The notes beneath the pieces were generated by a model that worked only from the letters and a program-made list of their open reading frames with translations, did no database searches and had not been told where the DNA came from. From JAQAZP01 sp965531145 (GTDB taxonomy: Bacteria; Acidobacteriota; JAQAZP01): a stretch of 64,000 bases of DNA. Positions 1-10,183 of the stretch are shown one piece after another (position 1 is the first letter of the stretch; each line of letters starts with the position of its first letter). A program made the position numbers and the translations under genes. The DNA lies in NCBI GenBank assembly GCA_965531145.1, contig CBESOE010000010.1, positions 1 through 64,000 on the forward strand, written 5' to 3'.

Positions 1-2
1 TC

Positions 3-1184
3 ACCCTCGACGCCCTGGTTCGCCTGGCCCGCGAAGCCGGCTGGGAACAGCAGGTGGTGGTGGGAGTGCCCGCCGGGGGACCGCCTTCCGAGGTGGGCGG
101 TCTGGCTGCCGGGGCCATTCACCCCCTTACTTTTGTCGGACCTGAATCCGCCGCCGATTCCATGCTCCCCTTTGCGGTGCCCGGGATGAGCGACGTGATG
201 CCCTATCGCAGCAGCCGCTGGTCGCTGCTCACCGGGGAGCAGGTGGTAGACTACTGCCGGGCCTGGCGCGACCACTTGGGCGCTATTATCCAGCAATTCC
301 GCCCGCACCTGATCCACGCCCACCACGTCTGGCTGGTCAGCTCCCTGCTCAAGGAACTGGCGCCGGACACGCCGGTGGCCGTGCACTGCCACGGCACCGG
401 GCTGCGGCAGATGATCCTCTGCCCCCACCTGGCCCGCCCGGTTCGCGAAGGGTGTTCCGCGGTGGACCGCTTTGTTGTCCTTCACGGAGAACACGCGCGG
501 GATTATGCCGAGGCGCTGGAACTGGGAGCGGAGCGGTTCACCGTGGTGGGCGCCGGGTATCGCGAAGACCTGTTCCACCCCCGGGAACGGGCCGGCGATG
601 CGTCACCGGCCCTGCTCTACGCCGGCAAGCTGAGCCGGGCCAAGGGCCTGCCCTGGCTGCTGGACGCGGTGCAGTCGCTGGCCGGGGAGATCCCGGGCCT
701 GACCCTCCACGTGGCCGGCGGCGGTGACGGCGAGGAGACCGACGCCCTGCGGCAGCGGCTGGATCGGATGAGCCCACTAGTGACATATCACGGGCGGCTG
801 GATCAGCAGGGACTGGCCTTGCTGATGCGGCAATCGTCCCTCTTCGTGCTGCCCTCGTTCTACGAAGGACTGCCCCTGGTGCTGGTGGAAGCCCTGGCCA
901 GCGGCTGCCGGCTGGTGGCCACTGCCCTGCCCGGGGTGGTCCATGAGCTGGCCCCGCGGATGGGCGGCCGCCTGGCCCTGGTGCCCCTGCCCCGGCTGCA
1001 CGGGGCGGACCAGCCCTGGGAGGAGGACCTGCCGGCTTTCACCCTGGCTCTGGCCCAGGCCATCCGGCAATCCCTCGCCGCGGCCCGGACTGACGGTCCG
1101 GCGGAGGCGGAAACCCTGGGAGCCTTTACCTGGCATGCCGTTTTTGGCCGGGTGGAGCGGATCTGGGCCGATCTGAGCGGTTGA
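3..1184 (+). CDS. Glycosyltransferase family 4 protein (5' partial)
   Basis: The reading frame is already open at the first full codon of the window (T-L-D-A-L...), so the true start lies upstream and the N-terminal few residues of the first Rossmann domain are missing. The rest is a typical GT-B fold retaining glycosyltransferase: an acceptor half containing an HCHGTG segment, a linker, and a donor-binding half with LLYAGKLSRAKGLPWLLDA and the family E-x7-E signature in FYEGLPLVLVEALASG. It should transfer a sugar from a nucleotide-sugar donor to a glycolipid or polysaccharide at the inner face of the cytoplasmic membrane; donor and acceptor cannot be read from sequence. No signal peptide or membrane segment is seen. 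The next gene has its own promoter, so this is probably the last gene of an upstream operon. Confidence 0.88.
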   Translation, partial: TLDALVRLAREAGWEQQVVVGVPAGGPPSEVGGLAAGAIHPLTFVGPESAADSMLPFAVPGMSDVMPYRSSRWSLLTGEQVVDYCRAWRDHLGAIIQQFRPHLIHAHHVWLVSSLLKELAPDTPVAVHCHGTGLRQMILCPHLARPVREGCSAVDRFVVLHGEHARDYAEALELGAERFTVVGAGYREDLFHPRERAGDASPALLYAGKLSRAKGLPWLLDAVQSLAGEIPGLTLHVAGGGDGEETDALRQRLDRMSPLVTYHGRLDQQGLALLMRQSSLFVLPSFYEGLPLVLVEALASGCRLVATALPGVVHELAPRMGGRLALVPLPRLHGADQPWEEDLPAFTLALAQAIRQSLAAARTDGPAEAETLGAFTWHAVFGRVERIWADLSG

Positions 1185-1209
1185 AGGCCCATTCCGCGGC
1201 CCCTATACT
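1181..1209 (+). promoter_or_regulatory. Sigma70-type promoter for the CBS/PPC/S9 unit
   Basis: TTGAAG (1181-1186) and TATACT (1204-1209) are separated by 17 bases and lie 40 bases before the CBS protein start. The -35 box overlaps the stop codon of the glycosyltransferase, so the downstream genes can be transcribed separately. Identified by eye only. Confidence 0.5.
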
Positions 1210-1249
1210 GCTGTCACAGTGATCGGCAAACCGAACAACGGAGTGACCA

Positions 1250-1672
1250 ATGAAAATCAGCAAGTACATGTCCACCCGGTTGATCACTACCACACCGGAC
1301 ACCACGGTGAAAGATGCCTTCCTGACCATGAAATCCAACCGCGTCCGGCACCTGCCGGTGGTGGACGGCGGCATCCTGGTGGGCATCATCAGCGACCGCG
1401 ACCTGCGCCGGCCCCGCTGGGCTGACAGTATGGAAGACTGGACCAACTACTATCAGATCAACGACGACACCACCGTAGAATCAGTGATGACCAGCCACCC
1501 CGAGGTGGTGCACACCTACGAGGGGATCTTCCGGGCGGTGGAGATCTTCCGTGAGCAGCGCTACGGCGCCCTGCCGGTGCTGGACAAGAACGAGGAACTG
1601 GCCGGCATCATCTCGCCCCACGACCTGCTGGGTGCCCTGGAGGAACTGCTGTCCACGTCACGGGAGAAATGA
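1250..1672 (+). CDS. Tandem CBS domain protein
   Basis: A 140-residue protein made of two CBS modules. The first (about residues 1-60) reads KISKYMSTRLITTTPDTTVKDAF...HLPVVDGG.LVGIISDRDLR, the second (about 75-135) SVMTSHPEVVHTYEGIFRAVEIF...ALPVLDKNEELAGIISPHDLL. CBS pairs bind adenosine nucleotides and act as energy or ligand sensors. There is no attached enzyme domain, so it is a stand-alone sensor. It is followed after one base by the PPC-domain gene and then by the S9 peptidase, suggesting one transcript. The ATG follows an AGTGACCA stretch with a weak ribosome site. Family assignment is secure; the partner is unknown. Confidence 0.9.
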   Translation: MKISKYMSTRLITTTPDTTVKDAFLTMKSNRVRHLPVVDGGILVGIISDRDLRRPRWADSMEDWTNYYQINDDTTVESVMTSHPEVVHTYEGIFRAVEIFREQRYGALPVLDKNEELAGIISPHDLLGALEELLSTSREK

Positions 1673-1673
1673 G

Positions 1674-2105
1674 ATGGACGCACGTGGCGACGAGTTGCGG
1701 CACCTGGTCCGCCTGGATGCCGGCGAGCGTATCATCGACACCCTGGTCACCTACCTCTCCGGACCGGGAAGCGCCATCCGCTCCGGCCTCATCAGCGGCA
1801 TCGGCGCAGCCAGCCACTGTGAGATCGGCTACTACGACCTCCAGACCGGTGAATACCAGACCAGGATCATCGAGAACAGTTGTGAGATAACCGCCCTCAC
1901 CGGCAACATCACCCGTATCGATGGCCAGCCGGTGATCCACGCCCACATCACCCTGGCCGGCCCGGACTACACCGTTCTCGGCGGCCACCTGGTGGAAGGG
2001 ACCATCAGCGTCACCGGCGAGATCTGGATCCACGGGACGCCGCTGGAGGTGACCCGCCGGCCCGGAGACTTTTCCGGACTGAAACTGATCCGTTTCCCTG
2101 ACTGA
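1674..2105 (+). CDS. PPC (DUF296) domain protein
   Basis: A 143-residue protein consisting of one PPC/DUF296 domain: the core SGIGAASHCEIGYYD, then ENSCEITALTGNI, HAHITLAG and LGGHLVEGTISVTGEIWI. This fold is known from plant AT-hook proteins and from stand-alone archaeal and bacterial proteins, where it forms trimers and may bind metal or DNA through conserved histidines (HAH and GGH here). No AT-hook is attached. I chose the ATG at 1674 because it starts one base after the CBS stop codon; the frame is open further upstream only as an overlap with the CBS gene. The biochemical role is not established for bacterial members. Confidence 0.85.
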   Translation: MDARGDELRHLVRLDAGERIIDTLVTYLSGPGSAIRSGLISGIGAASHCEIGYYDLQTGEYQTRIIENSCEITALTGNITRIDGQPVIHAHITLAGPDYTVLGGHLVEGTISVTGEIWIHGTPLEVTRRPGDFSGLKLIRFPD

Positions 2106-2118
2106 CCCGGAGGAAGAA

Positions 2119-4581
<2,463 letters not shown>

Positions 4582-4587
4582 CACCAC

Positions 4588-5208
4588 TTACTGGGTGGCC
4601 ACGCCGAAGGGCACCTCGAGGGGCGGCCGGTCACGGAGGTTCTTGACCACCATGGTCAGGGTGCCCTTCATCAGCTTCCAATCCTCGATCTCGTAGTAGA
4701 GGATGTCCACGAAGCGGCTGGACGAGGTCATGTCAAAGCGGTCCAGGACCATGCGGTCCGCGTTGTTGGAGTAGAAGTTGGCGCGGAGGTTGTCGTTTGC
4801 CCCGAGGCCGGAATTGAGCAGGCCGATGAATTCGGTGGTATTGGCCAGTTCGTAGTCGAAATTGACCCGGTTGTAGATCGCCCTGATCTGGGCCGGGGGC
4901 ACCGGCGGGTGCTCAATGCCATACTCGTCACGAAGTACGAAGTTGGCCGCTTCGATGTGCACGATCTCCGCAGAATTGTTGCGCACCAGAATCTGCAACG
5001 GGAGCACCGAGTCGGACCGGCTGTTCCGGGACAGCTTGGTGCCCACCACCACGCTGACGTTTTCGTCCGTGGAGACGTAAGCGTAAGGGTTGAGCTTTCG
5101 TCCGTCGGCGGTATGCTGGGGGTCGGACGACAGTTTGACCAGGCATCCCCCGCTGATCAGCACGGCCGTCATCAGCAGTGCGGCCGTCATGGCTGTTCTC
5201 CGTCTCAT
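4588..5208 (-). CDS. Hypothetical lipoprotein
   Basis: A 206-residue protein with a lipoprotein signal peptide: positively charged MRRRTAM, a hydrophobic stretch and the lipobox ISGGC, placing the lipidated cysteine at residue 22. The mature part looks beta-rich (SVVVGTKLSRNSRSDSVLPLQILVRNNS) and ends with LTMVVKNLRDRPPLEVPFGV. I do not recognise the family; it reads like a surface or outer-membrane-attached lipoprotein with an immunoglobulin-like core. It converges on the S9 peptidase gene with a gap of only six bases. A TATACT box on the minus strand at 5267-5272 could be its -10 element. Confidence 0.75.
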   Translation of the reverse strand: MRRRTAMTAALLMTAVLISGGCLVKLSSDPQHTADGRKLNPYAYVSTDENVSVVVGTKLSRNSRSDSVLPLQILVRNNSAEIVHIEAANFVLRDEYGIEHPPVPPAQIRAIYNRVNFDYELANTTEFIGLLNSGLGANDNLRANFYSNNADRMVLDRFDMTSSSRFVDILYYEIEDWKLMKGTLTMVVKNLRDRPPLEVPFGVATQ

Positions 5209-5364
5209 GCTGTGCGCTCCCTGATGTATTTATTATTGTTCTGAACCGACGTATCCCGTCACCCGAAGTATACAACAGTGCCCGGGTGAACGGAGTCGCA
5301 CGGACACGGTACACCAGGGCCTGCCGGCATCACCGGAGGGTCGAATCCGCCCTGGGATATCCCG

Positions 5365-5562
5365 CTACTTCTGGCCGTGGCGGCCCTGCATGAAGGTGGC
5401 TCTCTTTTGCTTGCGCCGCGGTCTGCCCACGATTGAACGGCCGCCGAGCATCTCGTCCAGAGCTTCCCGTTCCTGCTTGCGCGCCTCCCGCCGCTGATCA
5501 CGGACGGCCTTCAGCCGTTCCCGCCCGCGCCGGGTGTTCTCCGAAATAGACATCTGCGCCAT
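5365..5562 (-). CDS. Small basic protein of unknown function
   Basis: A 65-residue, strongly charged protein, MAQMSISENTRRGRERLK and so on, rich in Arg, Lys, Glu and Gln, probably helical in its first two thirds with a basic tail (RPRRKQKRATF). I chose this ATG rather than an in-frame codon 39 bases upstream because it is preceded by an excellent ribosome site, AAGGAGGT, nine bases before the start. No family recognised; nucleic-acid or ribosome association would fit the charge but is a guess. Confidence 0.55.
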   Translation of the reverse strand: MAQMSISENTRRGRERLKAVRDQRREARKQEREALDEMLGGRSIVGRPRRKQKRATFMQGRHGQK

Positions 5563-5692
5563 GGCCCACCTCCTTCTGTCCCGGAGGGCCTCCGCTGGCA
5601 CGAGGGCCTCGACCCCGGACCGAAAGAAAAACCGATAGTTGTTGTATACACCTAGATGTAGGTCCCGGGCCCTGTCTTGTCAAGGGGCCGCG

Positions 5693-5722
5693 TTGACGGA
5701 TCGCTCCCTGAACTCTTACAAT
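5693..5722 (+). promoter_or_regulatory. Sigma70-type promoter for the transporter-HEAT gene
   Basis: TTGACG (5693-5698), 18 bases, TACAAT (5717-5722). It lies about 80 bases before the preferred GTG start of the downstream gene. Read by eye. Confidence 0.5.
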
Positions 5723-5803
5723 TCTCACCGGTTATCCAGTCCGCACACCGACCAGCCGATCAGGGAACGAACCGGCACCGTGCCGGCCCACCGGGGAGAC
5801 GCC

Positions 5804-8680
5804 GTGGCCCAGGGGTTGATGGAAAAAATCGTCAACGTCAAGAAACAGGAGTGGCGCCTGCTCTCCTGGCTGCTGCTCTTCTTCTTCTTCGAAAGCATCG
5901 GCACCGAGATCATGGATATCCTGGCCGTCTCCACCTTCCTCAAGGAGGCGGGGATCAGGAACCTCCCCCTGGTCTACATCTTTGACGAGGTGCTGCTGGC
6001 CTTCTTCCTCGTCCTCTACGGCACGGTGGTGGACCGCTTCGACCGCGCCAAATTCGTCAACTACCTGCAGATCGGTTTTGCCGCAGCCCTGGTGCTGCTC
6101 TTTGCCGCCATAAAGTTCGGGGCGCCCGCCGTGGTGGTCTCGGTATTGATCTATGTCCTCAAGTCGCTGATCATCAGCGTGCTGGAGGAGGCCTTCTGGC
6201 TGATGAACGACGATCTCTACGACGTGCAGGAGGCCAAGCGGCTCTACCCGATCATCAACCTCGGCGGCGTGGCCGGGGGGATGGTGGGTGGCGGCCTGGT
6301 GGTGGCACTGCTCACCACCGTGGTGCAAGACACCAACAACCTGCTCCCCATTGCCCCGGTGATGCTGATCGCCGGCGTGGTGTTTATCCACCTGGCCCGG
6401 CGGCGGGCGATGAAGGAAGGCCGGGTGGAGGGACTGCCCGGCGCTGAGCCGCGCACCGCCGGGCCGGGGTCCGGCACGCCGGCACGGAAAAAGAAAAAGA
6501 AGAAAAAGAAGGTGCCGCTGAGTGAGGGCATCCGCTTCATCAGGGAAACCCCGCTGTTTAAATTCCTCCTGATCATCTTCGTGGTGATGGGTGTGGTGGC
6601 CCCCCTGGGGGACTGGATGTTTGCCGCGGTGGCCGACTCCATCTTCACCGACCGCAAGTCCTACGCCACCTTCCTCTCGATCTACAAGACCTCGCTGACC
6701 CTGGTGATCTTCGTCGCTCAGCTCTTCCTCTCCAGTAAAATCCTCACCCGGCTGGGCCTGACCCGGGCCAACCTCTTCAGCCCGGTGAACAACATACTGA
6801 AGTTCACGGTGCTGTTATTCTCCTTCAAGCTGGGGCCGGTGATCTACTCCCAGGGGTCGAAGAAACTGCTGGAAAAGGTAGTGACCAAACCGTCCCAGCG
6901 GGTGCTCTTCGGGTTCGCGCCCCGGGCCAACAAGGGCCGGATCAAGGTCTTTATCAAGACCATGAAAGGCAATGCGGCCATCGCCACCCTGGTGCTGCTC
7001 TTTGCCGTTCTGCACCTTTTACCTTTCGACCTCGATATCCCGGACAACCGGATGCTGGTGGCCAGGGGCGTGGCCGCGGTCTGCCTCATCCTCTCGGTGA
7101 TCTGGCTGGTCACCGCCCTCAAACTGAAGGCCACCTTCACCTCCAGCCTGATGGACATCCTGCAGAAGGAGGAGATCGACTTCGGGGCCCTGGAGCGGGA
7201 GGACTTCCGCAGCTTCCTCGACCAGAAGTCGGTGGACTTCCTGCTGGCCAACCTGGAGAAGGGGGACGACAAACGGGCCATTTTCATCGCCGGGCTGCTG
7301 GAGGAGATCGCCGACGAGCGGGTCCTCGACCCGGTGATCCAGGCCTACCCCCGGAAGTCGGTGGCGGTGCAGGTGGCGCTGGTCCGGCTGGTGGGGCGGG
7401 TGGGCGGCGCCCGCGCCCGCTCAGCGCTGCAGCAGCTCTGCCGCAGTTCCAAACCCGAAGTGCGCGCCGAGGCGGTCACCGCCCTGGGGTCGGTGCCGGA
7501 GACCGATGCCGCCACCGAGATCGTCCCGTATCTCAACGACCCGGACGACCAGGTGCGCAGCGCCGCGGCGCAGGTGGTGCTGCGCTCGCCGGACGTTGAG
7601 CTGCGCAAGCAGGGTCTGGCTGTACTGCAGGGGATGCTCCGCTCGGACAAGAAGGACGCCCGCCTGCGGGGCATCTTCCTCCTCGGCGAGCTGGGGGTGA
7701 AGAAGAACAAGCGTCTGCTGGAAGGCACCATCACCGACCCTGACCCCGAGGTGCGCCTGGCGTCCCTGCAGGCCCTGGCCAAACTGGTGGAGCCCGGAGA
7801 GGACGCCCGCTTCCTCGCCGAAATGGAACCGCTGCTCCGGGACACCAGCAGCGAGATCCGCCTGGCCGCGGCGGCCATCGTCCGTGCCGTGGGCAGCATC
7901 CAGGCGCTCAACCTGCTGGAGGGCTGTCTCGACCAGCGGGGCTACAGCCTGCGGCGGCTGGCGGTGGAGGGTCTGGCGGAACTGGGCGAAGAGGGCCGGC
8001 TGGCCCTGGTGCGGGCGGTGGGTGACTCGGCGGTGGACCTGGAGACCCGGGAGTACGCCCTGCAGCAGGTGCGCAAGAGCGGCTGGGGCGAAGAGGAGAT
8101 GCGCACCCACTTCATCCCCCTGGCCGAGGAGGAACTGCAGCGGGTCTACCTGCGGGCCTTCCACCGGCGGGCGCTGCGCCGCCTGGGCGAGAGGGCGGAA
8201 TCGGTGCAGCTGCTGCTCAAGGCCCTGGCCGACCTTGACGACGAAGCCTGTTCACTCTGCATCTCGATCATCACCACCATGGCCAACCCGGAAAAGATCA
8301 AACTGATCCGCAAGGCCCTGGCCAGCGGCACCCGGCAGACCCGGGCCAACGTGATGGAGCTGCTGGAGAACGCCTCGGAGAAGAACCTGTTCAACCTGCT
8401 GCTCCCCCTGCTGGACCAGGCGTCGGCGGACCAGTTGCGGGAGCTGGCCCGCAAGCAATTCCACGTGGAGGACCCCGAACCGGAAACCTCGCTGCGGGAG
8501 ATGATCGGATCGCGCAACCTCACTGTTCGGCTGGCCGCCATCTATACCGTGGGCGACCTGGGTCTGGCACACTTCGCCGGCGAGCTGGAGCGGTTGCGCC
8601 AGGATCCCTTTGCCGCGGAAAACCTCAAACAGGAGGTGGAACGGGCGCTGAGGGCCATCGGTGGAACCGTTGATTTTTGA
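5804..8680 (+). CDS. ATP/ADP-translocase-like membrane protein fused to HEAT repeats
   Basis: A protein of about 958 residues with two halves. The N-terminal half has around ten hydrophobic helices, including EWRLLSWLLLFFFFESIGTE, LVYIFDEVLLAFFLVLYGTVVDRF and a second block after a lysine-rich cytoplasmic loop (eight consecutive lysines); it resembles the MFS/Npt-type nucleotide-transporter superfamily. The C-terminal half (from about residue 460) is a run of HEAT repeats such as AVQVALVRLVGRVGGARARSAL and SEIRLAAAAIVRAVGS. Such fusions are known in uncharacterised proteins; substrate unknown. GTG at 5804 is preferred because GGGGAG lies five bases upstream; ATG at 5819 (MEKIVNVKKQE) is the alternative. 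A good promoter precedes it. Fold assignment for the transporter half is moderately sure, HEAT repeats are clear. Confidence 0.8.
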   Translation: MAQGLMEKIVNVKKQEWRLLSWLLLFFFFESIGTEIMDILAVSTFLKEAGIRNLPLVYIFDEVLLAFFLVLYGTVVDRFDRAKFVNYLQIGFAAALVLLFAAIKFGAPAVVVSVLIYVLKSLIISVLEEAFWLMNDDLYDVQEAKRLYPIINLGGVAGGMVGGGLVVALLTTVVQDTNNLLPIAPVMLIAGVVFIHLARRRAMKEGRVEGLPGAEPRTAGPGSGTPARKKKKKKKKVPLSEGIRFIRETPLFKFLLIIFVVMGVVAPLGDWMFAAVADSIFTDRKSYATFLSIYKTSLTLVIFVAQLFLSSKILTRLGLTRANLFSPVNNILKFTVLLFSFKLGPVIYSQGSKKLLEKVVTKPSQRVLFGFAPRANKGRIKVFIKTMKGNAAIATLVLLFAVLHLLPFDLDIPDNRMLVARGVAAVCLILSVIWLVTALKLKATFTSSLMDILQKEEIDFGALEREDFRSFLDQKSVDFLLANLEKGDDKRAIFIAGLLEEIADERVLDPVIQAYPRKSVAVQVALVRLVGRVGGARARSALQQLCRSSKPEVRAEAVTALGSVPETDAATEIVPYLNDPDDQVRSAAAQVVLRSPDVELRKQGLAVLQGMLRSDKKDARLRGIFLLGELGVKKNKRLLEGTITDPDPEVRLASLQALAKLVEPGEDARFLAEMEPLLRDTSSEIRLAAAAIVRAVGSIQALNLLEGCLDQRGYSLRRLAVEGLAELGEEGRLALVRAVGDSAVDLETREYALQQVRKSGWGEEEMRTHFIPLAEEELQRVYLRAFHRRALRRLGERAESVQLLLKALADLDDEACSLCISIITTMANPEKIKLIRKALASGTRQTRANVMELLENASEKNLFNLLLPLLDQASADQLRELARKQFHVEDPEPETSLREMIGSRNLTVRLAAIYTVGDLGLAHFAGELERLRQDPFAAENLKQEVERALRAIGGTVDF

Positions 8681-8769
8681 GCAAACGAATGCTACCATTT
8701 GACCATTGATTAAAAAAGTTTTTACGAACCATCCCGTCAAGTGAATTCCCGCCAGGAGGGGAGCCGGCC

Positions 8770-9987
8770 ATGGTGAACATCAGATACTTCGACTTCCGTG
8801 ACATCTTCCTCGCTCCCCGCGCCGCACTCTCCGGGAAAAAGATCTGGGTCGCCACCGGCGGCCTGTTGCTGGCTCATCTGGGGTATGCCGTCTTCACCTA
8901 CCTGGCCCGTATCGCCACCGGCATGACCCTGGGCGGTCTCTGGTCCACCCAGGGGCTCTGGCCGGTGCCGGCCTTTGCCCAGTACACCTGGCCCGGGTGG
9001 CTGCTGCAGCTGCTGGGTTTCGGCTTTGCCGGCATGGTGCTGATGCTGGCCGCCACGGCGGTGAGCAGCCTGGCCTACAAGCAGTTCAGGGGTGACGACT
9101 TCTTCTCCACCAGTGACGCCTGGACCTTTGCCCGCAGCCGCTGGCTGGCCCTGGTGCTGGCCCCGCTGGTCATCATTGGCCTGCTGCTGTTCCTGGTCAT
9201 TGCCGGAATGCTGCTGGGGCTGATCGGCAAGATCCCGCTGATCGGACCACTGGTGGTGGCGGCGCACATGCCGCTGGTGATTCTCTTCGCCGTCATCGCC
9301 GCCTTTTCCGCCCTGGTCTTCTTCACCCACTTCGCCCTCGGCCCGGCCATCATCAGCACTACATCGGGCGATGCCATGGACGTGCTGGTTCAGCTCTTCT
9401 CCTGTGCCTGGTCCCAGCCCTGGCGCTTCCTGACCTACCAGTTCCTGCTCAAACTGCTCTCGATCTTCTCGGTCCATGTGATGGTCTTCTTCGTCATCGG
9501 CGGCTTCTGGATCAGCCGTTGGATCATCGCCCCGGTGATGGGCAGCAGCTTCCCCCAGATGCTGCAGATCGGCTACGAGTTCGCCCGCTTCCGCTGCCCG
9601 GTGACCTCCACCACCTGCGCCCTGGCCCGGGAGAACTGCGGCATCGATCTCGCCTCCCGGCTCCCCGCCCTGCAGCAGCGCTGCCTCGACAGCCTCTTCG
9701 CCGCTGACCTCACCGGCGCCGGCGGAGCGGTCACCGCTGCGGGATATATCTTTGGAGTGGTCCTCTTCCTGATCATCATCGCCGTCACCGGGTATTTCTT
9801 TGCCACCTGGTTTTCCGGCCAGACCATCATCTATCTCATTCTGCGCAAGCGGAAGGATGGTGAAGACCTGCTGGAATACGACGAGGATGACGACTGGAAA
9901 CCGGCAGGTTTCGGGGAAGACGAGAGCGACGACCACACGCCCGAGGATGGTGATTCCGGCGCCGCCGAGACCGAAGCGACGGATTGA
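8770..9987 (+). CDS. Multi-pass membrane protein of unknown function
   Basis: A 405-residue integral membrane protein with about six to seven hydrophobic segments, for example VATGGLLLAHLGYAVFTYLA, LALVLAPLVIIGLLLFLVIAG, ALVFFTHFALGPAIISTT, MVFFVIGGFW and GVVLFLIIIAVTGYFFATWF. It ends in a very acidic cytoplasmic tail (EYDEDDDWKPAGFGEDESDDH). A soluble loop between the last two segments holds several cysteines. The start has a strong site, AGGAGGGGAG, before the ATG. No family recognised. It sits between the transporter-HEAT gene and the Etf operon in the same direction, but gaps of about 90 and 200 bases make cotranscription uncertain. Confidence 0.75.
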   Translation: MVNIRYFDFRDIFLAPRAALSGKKIWVATGGLLLAHLGYAVFTYLARIATGMTLGGLWSTQGLWPVPAFAQYTWPGWLLQLLGFGFAGMVLMLAATAVSSLAYKQFRGDDFFSTSDAWTFARSRWLALVLAPLVIIGLLLFLVIAGMLLGLIGKIPLIGPLVVAAHMPLVILFAVIAAFSALVFFTHFALGPAIISTTSGDAMDVLVQLFSCAWSQPWRFLTYQFLLKLLSIFSVHVMVFFVIGGFWISRWIIAPVMGSSFPQMLQIGYEFARFRCPVTSTTCALARENCGIDLASRLPALQQRCLDSLFAADLTGAGGAVTAAGYIFGVVLFLIIIAVTGYFFATWFSGQTIIYLILRKRKDGEDLLEYDEDDDWKPAGFGEDESDDHTPEDGDSGAAETEATD

Positions 9988-10071
9988 GCGTCCAGACTTC
10001 ACTTCGTCTCGCCACATCGTGTTGAATACAGATCACTTCCATGGACGGAAGCACTTCTGCCCCCCTTCTCC

Positions 10072-10105
10072 TTGACCGCCTCCCATGCTCGTGATAGTTT
10101 TCACG
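10072..10105 (+). promoter_or_regulatory. Possible promoter with overlapping inverted repeat before the Etf operon
   Basis: TTGACC (10072-10077), 17 bases, then a weak -10 TAGTTT (10095-10100). A short inverted repeat CGTGA-TAGTTT-TCACG (10090-10105) surrounds the -10, as a repressor operator for fatty-acid genes might. Both elements are weak. Confidence 0.3.
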
Positions 10106-10183
10106 ATGTTCCGCTGACCGGCCCGGTCGGCCCCGAATTCTCCTGCTGGACCTCTGAAAATAACCCGACCTGGAGTCCCTCTG

